A stretch of DNA of 21,663 nucleotides from the NCBI GenBank assembly GCA_900555975.1, contig USNI01000004.1:1-21663 (forward strand), read 5' to 3'. Of this stretch, positions 1 to 8,310 are shown one piece after another. The notes under the pieces are model-generated. The model ran no database searches, was not told where the DNA came from, and saw nothing but the letters and a program-made list of their open reading frames with translations. Both the position numbers and the translations under genes were made by a program. Origin of the DNA: an uncultured Desulfovibrio sp. Its GTDB lineage: Bacteria > Desulfobacterota > Desulfovibrionia > Desulfovibrionales > Desulfovibrionaceae. How positions within the stretch are numbered: position 1 is the stretch's first letter; every line of letters begins with the position of its first letter.

Positions 1-149
1 TTGTAGTGGACCTTGGGAATCACAAGCGTATGCCCGGGATGAACGGGAGAAAGATCAAGAAATGCCAGAACGCTCTCATCCTCATAAACCTTTGCGCAGG
101 GGATGTCCCCGCTTGCAATGAGGCAGAAAATACACTTTTCTTCAGACAT
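1..149 (-). CDS. HIT-family nucleotide hydrolase, N-terminal part only
   Basis: The first 49 residues of a histidine-triad (HIT) protein read leftward and run off the window edge. They begin MSEEKCIFCLIASGDIP and continue through AKVYEDESVLAFLDLSPVHPGHTLVIPKVHY. The CxxC pair near the N-terminus and the VYEDE, DLSPVHPGHTLVIPK segments are typical of Hint/HIT hydrolases, which cleave nucleoside phosphoramidates or dinucleotides. The catalytic HxHxH triad lies outside the window and cannot be checked. The start at 149 is supported by an upstream GGAGG at a usable distance. The gene is divergent from the radical SAM gene, with 107 bases between the two starts. Confidence 0.85.
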   Translation of the reverse strand, partial: MSEEKCIFCLIASGDIPCAKVYEDESVLAFLDLSPVHPGHTLVIPKVHY

Positions 150-199
150 ACCAGTACAGACCTCCAGGGACCTCCCGTATTTTAAAGCGGGGGGATACC

Positions 200-228
200 T
201 TGCCATCCTAAGCGCAACTGATTAGAAC
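200..228 (+). promoter_or_regulatory. candidate sigma-70 promoter for the radical SAM gene
   Basis: TTGCCA at 200-205 and TAGAAC at 223-228 are separated by 17 bases, giving a 5/6 and a 4/6 match to the -35 and -10 consensus. Transcription would begin near 235, some 20 bases before the start codon at 257. This is a pattern match only. Confidence 0.4.
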
Positions 229-256
229 ATCAAGAGCTTTTATCCCGAGGCAAAAA

Positions 257-1327
257 ATGTCAGACATTCAGGGACATTTCACCGAATTCCATGCGTCGTT
301 CGTGCGTTTTCCCACCGCCTTCCGAAGGCAGAGAGCAGGACGAATCATTCCGGTTTTTCTTCCTTTTCTCGGCTGTCCGGGGCAGTGCGTCTACTGCGCG
401 CAGGACAAGCAGACGGGACAGGACGCTTCCGCCGGAGCAGCCGCCGTTCTCGCCCGGGTCGACGCCCTGCTGTCGGTCATGTCGCCTTGTGCCCCCGGAC
501 AGCGCCGTGAACTGGCCTTCTACGGAGGCACGTTCACGGCCCTTCCCGCCCGTGAACGCCGTCTCTGTCTCGATTTTCTGTGCCGCATGCGCGGAGAAGG
601 CCGCATCACGCATGCACGCTGTTCCACAAGACCCGATGCGCTCTCTCCCTCCGTATTGCAGGAACTTCTGCAGTACGGCGTGGATCTAGTGGAACTGGGG
701 ATACAGAGCTTCGACGACACGGCGCTCGCGCTTTCCCGCCGCGGCTACACCGGCCATGACGCCGCAGCCGGCTGCCGTGCTGTTCTCGAAGCCGGGCTGC
801 AGCTCGGCATACAGCTTCTTCCCGGCATGCCCGGATGCCGTCCCGACGTCTTTCTCGAGGACGTGCGGAAAGCTCTTGCATCAGGACCTTCCTGTCTGCG
901 CTTCTACCCCTGTCTCGTCCCGGAAGGAACCGTCCTCGCCCGCTGGTACAGGGAAGGCTCCTTCACGCCGTGGACCACGGAAGAGACCGTTCATGCGCTG
1001 GGATATGCGCTGCATCTGGCATGGCAGGCGGAGATTCCCGTCATAAGGCTGTCCGTGGCGCCGGAACCGGCCTTCGACGCCGCACTGCTGGCCGGTCCGA
1101 GGCATCCCGCGCTCGGAGCCGTCATTCAGGCGGAAGCTTTGCTCGTCTCAGCGGAGGAAGCCGTAAAACGTCTCGGGCGTGCACCGGAACGTCTTATTCT
1201 GCCCCGCGCCTGTCAGGGGTTCATGTACGGAGACAGGGGAGCTCTGAAAGAACGCTGGCTGCGGCTCGGTCTGGGGCCGGACCGCATCGTCTTCGACGAA
1301 CACGCCAGCATGGCGGAGCTTTTCTGA
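257..1327 (+). CDS. radical SAM protein, Elp3-like (no acetyltransferase domain)
   Basis: This is a 356-residue radical SAM protein. The cluster-binding motif CPGQCVYC (Cys40, Cys44, Cys47, spacing CX3CX2C) lies after the strand FLPFLG. It is followed by FYGGTFTALP, the glycine-rich SAM-binding segment typical of the bacterial Elp3/COG1243-like group, and later by ELGIQSFDD and LLPGMPG, which resemble radical SAM barrel motifs. Unlike true Elp3 it lacks a C-terminal GNAT acetyltransferase domain. The substrate is unknown; members are often loosely annotated as elongator protein 3 or HemN-like. A GAGG sits seven bases before the ATG. topA follows after 159 bases and has its own promoter, so the two need not be one transcription unit. 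The family call is strong and the function is not. Confidence 0.8.
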   Translation: MSDIQGHFTEFHASFVRFPTAFRRQRAGRIIPVFLPFLGCPGQCVYCAQDKQTGQDASAGAAAVLARVDALLSVMSPCAPGQRRELAFYGGTFTALPARERRLCLDFLCRMRGEGRITHARCSTRPDALSPSVLQELLQYGVDLVELGIQSFDDTALALSRRGYTGHDAAAGCRAVLEAGLQLGIQLLPGMPGCRPDVFLEDVRKALASGPSCLRFYPCLVPEGTVLARWYREGSFTPWTTEETVHALGYALHLAWQAEIPVIRLSVAPEPAFDAALLAGPRHPALGAVIQAEALLVSAEEAVKRLGRAPERLILPRACQGFMYGDRGALKERWLRLGLGPDRIVFDEHASMAELF

Positions 1328-1406
1328 CCTCTCCCGAAGAAAAGACTCCTTCTCCGGAAAGATGTCCCGGGAAGCGCATAAATGCGTCATTTGTCCCTTC
1401 CGGGAC

Positions 1407-1434
1407 TTGACGCTCCCCCCTTTTTACGTATGTT
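1407..1434 (+). promoter_or_regulatory. probable sigma-70 promoter for topA
   Basis: TTGACG (1407-1412) and TATGTT (1429-1434) are separated by 16 bases, matching 5/6 and 4/6 consensus positions. The predicted start of transcription is near 1441, giving a leader of about 46 bases before topA. Just upstream is a nested inverted repeat: GTCCCGG-GAAG (1364-1374) against CTTCCGGGAC (1397-1406), with an inner CGCAT/ATGCG stem at 1375-1386. It could weakly terminate the preceding gene but has no T tract. Confidence 0.5.
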
Positions 1435-1486
1435 CCTTGACGACGGAAGCGTTCCTCCCGTTGAAATTCCTACTTGTGAGCGAGCT

Positions 1487-3774
1487 ATGGGCAAGGATCT
1501 GATTATCGTGGAATCGCCGGCCAAGGTGAAGACCATCAAGAAATTTCTGGGAAACAAATACATGGTGCAGGCCAGCGTAGGTCACATACGAGATCTGCCC
1601 ACCAGAGAAATCGGCGTGGATGAAGCCCATGACTTCGCACCTCACTATGAAATCATCAAGGGCAAGGAAAAGGTTGTCCGCGATCTGCAGGAGGCAGCCG
1701 CCAAGGCCGATACCGTCTATCTCGCGCCCGACCCCGACCGTGAAGGAGAGGCCATCGCCTGGCACATCGCCGAGGTCATCAAGAACAAGGCGAAGAACAT
1801 CAAGCGCATCCAGTTCAACGAAATCACGGCCCGTGCCGTGAAGAACGCACTGGAGCATCCCCATGACATCAATCCCGATCTTTTCGACGCGCAGCAGGCC
1901 CGTCGCGTACTCGACCGCCTTGTGGGCTACAAGATATCTCCCCTGCTCTGGAAGACCGTCAAACGCGGCATTTCCGCCGGCCGTGTGCAGTCCGTGGCCC
2001 TGCGTCTCATCGTGGAGCGCGAAGAGGAACGCCTTGCCTTCGTCCCCGAAGAGTTCTGGACCTTCCGCGCCCTGCTCGCCGGAGCGACGCCTCCTCCCTT
2101 CAAAGCGGAACTTGCCCGGATAGAAACAGACTTTGCCAAAAAACTGAGGGAACTTTCCGGCGGCGACGAGGACAAAAAGGACAAAAGTTCCCGCAAGATT
2201 CTCATCGGCAGCAAGGCCGCCGCCGACGCCATGGAACAGGCCATGGCCGGACAGCCCTTCGTAGTGTCGCAGGTGGAGGAAAAGGAGCGTTCCCGCACGC
2301 CTCTGCCGCCCTTCACCACGTCCACGCTGCAGCAGACGGCCAACCAGCGCATAGGCTTCACCTCCAAGCGCACCATGGCCACGGCTCAGCGGCTCTATGA
2401 AGGCATCGAGCTTGGCGAACGGGGAACCACGGCGCTCATCACCTATATGCGTACCGACTCCGTGCGTATCGCCGAAGAGGCAAAGAAAAGCGCCGCGGAA
2501 TATGTGGAACAGCGCTTCGGCAGCGACTACATGGCCCCCGGAGGCAAAGGACGCTCCTTCAAGGGCAAGACCTCGGCTCAGGATGCCCATGAAGCCATAC
2601 GCCCCGTCGACATCACGCTGACGCCGCAGGACGTGAAGGATTTTCTCACCCCGGATCAGTACCGTCTGTACAATCTCATCTGGTGCCGCTTCGTTGCCTC
2701 ACAGATGGCCGCCGCCACCTATCATGACACCTCCGTCACGCTCACCTGCGGACCGGGACAGTGGAAAGCCAGAGGGGAAAGACTCCTGTTCCCCGGGTTT
2801 CTGGCCGTCATGCCCCGTTCCGTCGAGGAGGAGGAAAGCGCATTGCCGGCTCTCCACGAGGGAGAAGTCGTGACGCTGCAGAAGCTGGAAAAGGAACAGA
2901 AATTCAAGCCTCGCTGGTCCGCGAACTGGAAGAACGGGGCATAGGCCGGCCCTCCACCTACGCCACCATCATTTCCACCATCGAGGACAGGGAATACGTT
3001 CGGCTGGAAGACAAGCACTTCGTGCCGACGGATCTCGGCAAGGTCGTCTGCTCCCAGCTCCGCGATCACTTTGCCAAGCTCATGGACGTGGGCTTCACGG
3101 CCGAGATGGAAAACAATCTCGACAAGGTGGCCGACGGCGAACTGGGCTGGGTGGATCTCATGAAGGATTTTTCCAGAGACTTCAATCCCACGCTGGAGGC
3201 GGCATCCAGGAACATGGCGCCCGTCAAGGGTGGACTCACCACGGATGTTCCCTGTCCGGAATGCGGGAAACCGCTCGTGGTGAAATTCGGCAAGAGCGGA
3301 GAATTTCTGGCATGCACGGGCTATCCCGAATGTCGTTACACCACCAACTTCACCCGCGACGAGAAAGGCAGGATCATCCCGCAGGAACGCCCGAAGGAAG
3401 AACATAAGAAGGTGGGGACCTGTCCCAAGTGCGGAGCCGACGTCATTCTCAAGCAGTCGCGCACGGGCAGCCGTTTCCTGAGCTGCTCCAGATATCCCGA
3501 ATGCGACTACGCCGCGCCCTTCTCCACGGGCGTGACCTGTCCCAAGTGCGGCAAGGGCACGCTGGTGGAAAAAAGTTCCCGCAAGGGAAAGCTCTTCTAC
3601 TCCTGCGACCAGTATCCGCAGTGCGACTATGCGGTATGGGACTGGCCCGTGGCTGAAACCTGTCCGGAATGTCAGTCACCCATTCTGGTCATAAAGACCA
3701 CCCGCGCACGGGGACGGCATCTGGCCTGCCCCAACCCTAAATGCAGATACACAAGGGAACTGGACGAAGCCTAG
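1487..3774 (+). pseudogene. topA: DNA topoisomerase I, reading frame broken near 2906
   Basis: Type IA topoisomerase, which relaxes negative supercoils by transient single-strand cleavage. The start is MGKDLIIVESPAKVK at 1487; the frame is open further upstream, but the family begins here. Visible elements are the TOPRIM domain (Glu9; Asp82, Asp84 and Glu86 in DPDREGEAIAWH), the active-site region TTALITYMRTDS with nucleophile Tyr320, and, after the break, GIGRPSTYATIISTIEDREYV and four C-terminal CxxC zinc ribbons (positions 3250-3755). The first 473 codons run in one frame to KEQKF (2905). The family sequence resumes at 2908 as ASLVRELEERGIGRP in another frame. The intervening FTxPPxRFSE-type segment is absent, so the lesion looks like loss of about 25 bases rather than a one-base error. 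Unrepaired, the upstream frame stops at 2944, giving about 485 residues with the active-site tyrosine but no zinc ribbons. It may be a true mutation or an assembly or sequencing error. Confidence 0.85.
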
Positions 3775-3796
3775 CGCTCCGCTTTCCGCATATGAC

Positions 3797-3823
3797 AAGG
3801 CCCGTCATGGACGGGCCTTTTTT
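3797..3823 (+). terminator. intrinsic terminator after topA
   Basis: AAGGCCCGTC (3797-3806) pairs with GACGGGCCTT (3810-3819) across a three-base loop and runs into TTTTTT (3818-3823). It lies 22 bases after the topA stop codon. Confidence 0.9.
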
Positions 3824-3856
3824 ACAGTCGATGGACGAGAACGGGAAACCCTGCCT

Positions 3857-3880
3857 TTTTCCGGTTATTCCGCCGGAAAA
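3857..3880. repeat. inverted repeat upstream of the gamma-glutamyltransferase gene
   Basis: TTTTCCGG (3857-3864) and CCGGAAAA (3873-3880) form an 8-bp stem with an 8-base loop, about 120 bases before the start codon at 4001. It has no T tract in the plus direction, so it is not a convincing terminator. It could be an operator or chance. Confidence 0.3.
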
Positions 3881-4000
3881 GGACATGGACAAATTTCCGC
3901 AACCGTCTACTCTGGACAAAGACCGTGTGCTGCGAAAACGGCGAGATCTCACGCCGTCTTCGCCCCGCGTCACGAAAGCCCCATCCACGGAGTTGCCGCC

Positions 4001-5665
4001 ATGCTAACCCGTCCCCTTTACTGCGCCACCGTTTCCCAGAGCCTCAATCCCATGGCCATGCGGGGCATGGTGACAAGCCCGAACCATCTGGCCACGCAGG
4101 CCGGTGTGGACATTCTCCGACGCGGCGGCAATGCCGTGGATGCCGCCATCGCGGCCGCCGTCACGCTGGCCGTGGTGTATCCCCATATGTGCACGCCCGG
4201 AGGCGACAACTTCTGGCTCATCTACGACGCCCCGGCAGGCGAACTGAAAGGGCTGAACGCCAGCGGCAGAGCCGGTTCCGGAGCGACGCCGGAATATTAC
4301 GTCTCGCGGGGGATGACGGCCATTCCTCCGCGGGGATATTCCGCCGCCAATACCGTACCGGGCGCCGTTTCCGGATGGGGAGAAGCCTATGCCTTCAGCC
4401 GGTCGGCCCTGAAGACTCCCCTGTCCTGGAGCGAACTTCTCGCGCCGGCCATCGCCTATGCGGAAAACGGCTTTCCCGCAAGCGCCTCCCTTGCACGCTG
4501 GAGCGCCATCAATGCCGGAACGGCTGACGGCGAACAGCGCAATCTCCAGCGCTTTCCGGAATTTGCCCGCATCTTCATGAAACACGGCGCCCCTCTCGCC
4601 GCGGGCGACATTCTGCGACAGACGGATCTTGCCGCAACGCTCAAGACATTGGCGGAACAGGGCGCCGACGCCTTTTACAGAGGCTCCGTGGCAAAGGCGA
4701 TGGCCGCAGAACTGGAACAAAACGGTGCACTGCTCACGTTCGACGACTTTGCCGCACACCATGCCGAATGGGTACGTCCCATCCGCGTGAACTACCGGGA
4801 CTGCGAGGCCTGCAATCTTCCCCCGAACACACAGGGCATGGCCTCTCTGGAAATCCTCAACATTCTCGAAAGATTCGACATCAGAGCCATGGGAGAGGGA
4901 AGCGCCGACTATTATCATGTCCTCATCGAGGCCACCAAGGAAGCCTTTCTCGACCGTGACCGCTATCTGTCCGACCCGGACTTCGTTTCCATTCCTCTCG
5001 ACGATCTTCTTTCCGAAAGACACGGCCGCGCACAGGCCGCGCGCATCCGCATGGATGCCGCCGCCGTTCATCCGTCCCTTCTCGACCCGAAGGGAGACAC
5101 CGTCTGGCTCGGCACGGTGGATGAAAACGGAAACGCGGTCTCCCTCATACAGAGCATCTATCACGACTTCGGTTCCGGCATCATTCCGTCAGGAACGGGC
5201 GTCATTCTTCAGAACAGAGGCTGCTTCTTCTCCCTCGATCCGGAACATGTGAACTGTCTGCAGCCCGGAAAACGCACCATGCACACGCTCAATCCGGCCA
5301 TGCTGCTCAGGGACGGACGGCCGTTTCTCGTCTACGGAACCATGGGCGGCGAAGGACAGCCGCAGACACAGGCCGCCATCGTCACCCGCATGGTGGACTT
5401 CGGGCTGCCCCCGCAGGAGGCCGTGACCGCCCCCCGCTGGCTCTACGGCCGCACCTGGGGAGCTGCGGTCAACGACGTCAAGATGGAAGGGCGTATTCCC
5501 GTCTCCGTGTGCGAGGAACTTGCCCGCAGAGGACACGCCGTCAAACGGGTACAGGCCTATACCGACGTCATGGGACACGCAGGAGCCATACGCATCGATC
5601 CGGAAAGCGGCATCCTTCAGGGTGCCTCCGATCCACGCGGGGACGGCCTGGCCGCAGGATACTGA
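4001..5665 (+). CDS. gamma-glutamyltransferase family protein (YwrD-like)
   Basis: A 554-residue N-terminal nucleophile (Ntn) hydrolase of the gamma-glutamyltransferase family, which cleaves or transfers gamma-glutamyl groups such as that of glutathione. RGMVTSPNHLATQAGVDILRR and GGNAVDAAIAAA near the N-terminus, NTVPGAVSGW, and the autoprocessing site GDTVWLGTVDENGNAVS are all present. The nucleophile should be Thr367, which becomes the first residue of the small subunit. GSGIIPSGTGVILQNRG, LDPEH and YGTMGGEGQPQTQ fit the YwrD-like branch. No signal peptide is visible, so a cytoplasmic location is inferred, unlike the periplasmic E. coli Ggt. GGAG lies 8-11 bases before the ATG. The stop codon at 5663-5665 directly abuts the stop of the convergent minus-strand gene. 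The family is firm; the substrate is not known. Confidence 0.88.
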   Translation: MLTRPLYCATVSQSLNPMAMRGMVTSPNHLATQAGVDILRRGGNAVDAAIAAAVTLAVVYPHMCTPGGDNFWLIYDAPAGELKGLNASGRAGSGATPEYYVSRGMTAIPPRGYSAANTVPGAVSGWGEAYAFSRSALKTPLSWSELLAPAIAYAENGFPASASLARWSAINAGTADGEQRNLQRFPEFARIFMKHGAPLAAGDILRQTDLAATLKTLAEQGADAFYRGSVAKAMAAELEQNGALLTFDDFAAHHAEWVRPIRVNYRDCEACNLPPNTQGMASLEILNILERFDIRAMGEGSADYYHVLIEATKEAFLDRDRYLSDPDFVSIPLDDLLSERHGRAQAARIRMDAAAVHPSLLDPKGDTVWLGTVDENGNAVSLIQSIYHDFGSGIIPSGTGVILQNRGCFFSLDPEHVNCLQPGKRTMHTLNPAMLLRDGRPFLVYGTMGGEGQPQTQAAIVTRMVDFGLPPQEAVTAPRWLYGRTWGAAVNDVKMEGRIPVSVCEELARRGHAVKRVQAYTDVMGHAGAIRIDPESGILQGASDPRGDGLAAGY

Positions 5666-6130
5666 TTACAGGCTCACGCCCCCTTCGGAAGCCGAATCGG
5701 GAGAACGTTTCGGCTTCAGGCCCTCCACGGCGTCGCCAAGCTCACGCATGGCCTCCCCCATCTGACGGCCGAGACTCTCGCCGAGCGCAGCGGCACCGTC
5801 GCGGGCGTCATCCCACGCCTTGGCCACGCGCTCTCCCGTCGTCCGCTGCTCCAGCACGTCCAGCGTCAGAGGACCGAGACTCTTCAGCTGCGCTCCGAGT
5901 TCATGCAGGCGCTCCCTCGTCACTCTTCCGTCGACAAAGGCCTGCCGCAGAAGCGGCAGCACCTGCTCCCGATAGACGGAGGAAGAATACGCCTCCCGCA
6001 GGGCCAGAAGACCACCGTATTCCGCGGGACTGATCTCGTCCTTCTCCAGCGACGAATGTTCCCCATAAAGACCGGCGGCCAGAAACACACATGCGGCCGC
6101 AAGCACGACGATAATCACATTCTTTCCCAT
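5666..6130 (-). CDS. small membrane-anchored protein of unknown function
   Basis: A 154-residue protein starting MGKNVIIVVLAA at 6130, chosen because AAGGAG lies six bases upstream and because the hydrophobic segment then sits at the N-terminus. Residues 4-21 form one membrane anchor or uncleaved signal. Cys14 follows three alanines, but the hydrophobic stretch continues past it and no good lipobox exists. The rest is soluble and mostly helical, with YGGLLALREAYSSSVYREQVLPLL followed by a heptad-like region (RLHELGAQLKSLGPLTLDVL) and a charged C-terminal tail. It lies 55 bases downstream of sfsA on the same strand, so cotranscription is likely. I do not recognise the family. Confidence 0.6.
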   Translation of the reverse strand: MGKNVIIVVLAAACVFLAAGLYGEHSSLEKDEISPAEYGGLLALREAYSSSVYREQVLPLLRQAFVDGRVTRERLHELGAQLKSLGPLTLDVLEQRTTGERVAKAWDDARDGAAALGESLGRQMGEAMRELGDAVEGLKPKRSPDSASEGGVSL

Positions 6131-6185
6131 GTCCGTCTCCTTCACCGACCATGCCGTCGGTCCCGTCAGTGACGCTGCTCCGCCG

Positions 6186-6908
6186 CTACCGGATGCGGTA
6201 CGGCAGCATGCCCCCGTAACAGATGCCGTCCGGCCGCACATGGACCATGACGGGATACACTTCCACCCCTGCCTCAACGGCCTCCCGCAAGGCGTCGGCA
6301 TACGCCGGATCCACGTAGTCGGCCGCCCCGAAACAGTGTCCGTCCGGCCTTTGTATCATGTACAGCATGGCCGCCCGGCAGCCCCCGGCCTTCAGGCGCA
6401 TGAGCGTATGCAGATGCTTCGTGCCACGTGAAGTCACCGCATCGGGAAAAGCCGCCACACCATCCTCCACCAGCGTCACATTCTTGCACTCCACCCAGAG
6501 ATCTGGCAGCCCCGGGCCGGTCAGAAGACCGTCCAGACGACTCTCCCCGTTCACGGCTTCCCGCTTCAGAACGTCATACCCCTTCGTCCAGTCAAGAACG
6601 CCGGCATGAAACATGGACTCAAGAAGACGGTTCGGCACGGAGGTATTCACCCCGGCCCAGAAAAAACCGTCTCCCCGGGGCAGACCCACGGCTTCCACGG
6701 TCCATTTCAGGCGACGTGCGGGATTCGTCGCCGGAGACAGAAGCACGGGACGTCCCCGACGCAGCAGACCGAGCATGGTGCCGGTATTGTTGGTGTGCGC
6801 CGTAACTTCCTGCCCGTCCATATCGACGGTCACGAAAAAACGCTTTTCCCTGCGGATGAACAGGCCGACGCGACAGCCTTCCGGATACTTCAGCAGCAGT
6901 TTTTCCAC
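6186..6908 (-). CDS. sfsA: SfsA family protein (sugar fermentation stimulation homologue)
   Basis: A 240-residue SfsA homologue. HTNNTGTMLGL (residues 38-48), WVECKNVTLVEDG (138-150) and FPDAVTSRGTKHL match the conserved blocks of the family, which has an OB-like N-terminal part and a nuclease-like fold. In E. coli the protein is linked to maltose metabolism and binds DNA, but its biochemical role is unsettled. The frame is open upstream to an ATG at 7037, but the start is placed at a GTG (6906-6908). AGAGGA lies about seven bases before it, and the resulting length and N-terminus (EKLLLKYPEGCRVGLFIRREKRF) fit the family. Divergent from the aminotransferase gene. Confidence 0.88.
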   Translation of the reverse strand: MEKLLLKYPEGCRVGLFIRREKRFFVTVDMDGQEVTAHTNNTGTMLGLLRRGRPVLLSPATNPARRLKWTVEAVGLPRGDGFFWAGVNTSVPNRLLESMFHAGVLDWTKGYDVLKREAVNGESRLDGLLTGPGLPDLWVECKNVTLVEDGVAAFPDAVTSRGTKHLHTLMRLKAGGCRAAMLYMIQRPDGHCFGAADYVDPAYADALREAVEAGVEVYPVMVHVRPDGICYGGMLPYRIR

Positions 6909-7037
6909 AATGATTCCTCTTTGTTCCGCATCACAAGAAGCATCCGTCATCCCGTCCGGCGAAACACGGGCCTTCCATGCATGGACAAAAAGCCCCGTAC
7001 CTCCGGCAGATACGGCCATTCTCAGAGCAAACATCAA

Positions 7038-7066
7038 TTTACAGGCAACCTTGAACTTGATAGACT
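7038..7066 (+). promoter_or_regulatory. candidate promoter for the aspB-pgi pair
   Basis: TTTACA (7038-7043) and TAGACT (7061-7066) are spaced by 17 bases, matching 5/6 and 4/6 consensus positions, inside the 210-base gap between the divergent sfsA and aminotransferase genes. It is a pattern match only. Confidence 0.35.
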
Positions 7067-7118
7067 TTGTTATGACCGTCAGGCCTTTTATCGCTCATAT
7101 CAACCAGGAAGCGCAACC

Positions 7119-8288
7119 ATGAACTTTGCCGAGAGAATGAAAAAGATCAAGCCCTCCGCCACCCTTGCCATCAATGCCAAAGCCCTCGATCTGAAGGCCC
7201 GCGGCATAGCCGTCACCAGTCTGGCCGTGGGCGAACCCGATGCTCCCACCCCGCTTCATATCTGCGAGGCAGCCAAGAAGGCCATCGACGAAAACTTTAC
7301 CAAATATACTCCCGTCAACGGCATCATGGATGCCCGCATGGCCGTCTGTCATTACTTCGAACGCCAGTACCATGTCACCGCAAAACCGGAGAACGTCATT
7401 CTCACCACCGGCGGCAAGCAGTCTCTTGCCAACACCCTCTTCGTCATGCTCAACGACGGCGACGATGTGCTGCTTCCCTGCCCGTACTGGACCAGCTATC
7501 CCGATCTCATCCGCCTGGCCGGAGGCAATCCCGTTCTGGTGAAGTCGGATTCATCCCGCGGCTTCCGCATCAGTGCCGCCGATCTGGAAAAGGCCGTCAC
7601 GCCCGCAACGAAGATGATGATTCTCAACTCTCCGTCCAATCCTACGGGTGTCGCCTACACGCAGGAAGAAATCGACGCGCTCGTCGAATGGTGCTTTGCG
7701 CACGACATCTTCGTGCTGTCCGACGAAATCTACGATCAGCTCGTCTATGACGGCGCGCCCGTCAGCGCCTCGCACTGGTGGGAAAAATTTCCTGACAGAA
7801 TCGCCATTCTCAACGGTCTCTCCAAGGCGTTCTCCATGCCCGGCTGGAGAGTCGGCTACACGCTGGGGCATGAGGATCTCATCAAGCAGTGCTCCAAGCT
7901 GCAGGGGCAGATGACGTCCCATATGTGCTCCATCGCCCAGAAGGCCGCCGTGGCGGCTCTGGACGGCTCCTATGACTGCGTGGAGGAAATGCGCCTTTCC
8001 TTCCTCCGTCGCCGCGACATGGCCATGGCGGAAATCTCCACCTGGCCCGGCGTTGTCTGCCAGCGTCCCGGAGGCGCCTTCTATCTCTTCCCCGACGTCA
8101 GCGCCCTGTTCACGCCCGACATGCCCAACGGCGAGGCCGTCTGCGCCCGTCTTCTGGAAAAGGCCCGCGTGGCCTGCGTTCCCGGCGAGGCCTTCGGCGA
8201 TCCGAACTGCATCCGCCTTTCCTACGCCGTATCCGATGACGTTCTCATGGATGCACTGCATCGCATAAAGGAAGCTCTTTACAATTAA
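7119..8288 (+). CDS. aspB: class I aspartate aminotransferase (AspB type)
   Basis: A 389-residue pyridoxal-phosphate enzyme, fold type I, that interconverts aspartate and oxaloacetate using 2-oxoglutarate. The start MNFAERMKKIKPSATLAIN at 7119 matches the usual N-terminus of the AspAT Ib subgroup and has AGGAA about nine bases upstream. The cofactor site is visible: NSPSNPTG (Asn174), SDEIYDQLVY (Asp202, Tyr205), SKAFSMPGWRVGY with Schiff-base Lys236 and phosphate-binding Arg244, and IRLSYAVSDD near the end with the substrate-carboxylate arginine. Members of this subgroup can also transaminate prephenate, which the sequence does not settle. pgi follows after 22 bases, so the two are probably cotranscribed. 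The reading frame is open far upstream, but that part is not family sequence. Confidence 0.9.
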   Translation: MNFAERMKKIKPSATLAINAKALDLKARGIAVTSLAVGEPDAPTPLHICEAAKKAIDENFTKYTPVNGIMDARMAVCHYFERQYHVTAKPENVILTTGGKQSLANTLFVMLNDGDDVLLPCPYWTSYPDLIRLAGGNPVLVKSDSSRGFRISAADLEKAVTPATKMMILNSPSNPTGVAYTQEEIDALVEWCFAHDIFVLSDEIYDQLVYDGAPVSASHWWEKFPDRIAILNGLSKAFSMPGWRVGYTLGHEDLIKQCSKLQGQMTSHMCSIAQKAAVAALDGSYDCVEEMRLSFLRRRDMAMAEISTWPGVVCQRPGGAFYLFPDVSALFTPDMPNGEAVCARLLEKARVACVPGEAFGDPNCIRLSYAVSDDVLMDALHRIKEALYN

Positions 8289-8310
8289 CCCCTTTTCGGA
8301 TGGTATGCTT

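Noticed and set aside
1424..2590. Long minus-strand open frame (388 codons) opposite topA
   Set aside because: It lies wholly antisense to recognised topA sequence, has no family-like motif, and reflects the GC-rich third positions of the real gene.
2900..2912. Programmed frameshift in topA
   Set aside because: There is no slippery heptamer, and the PPxR motif would still be missing after any shift.
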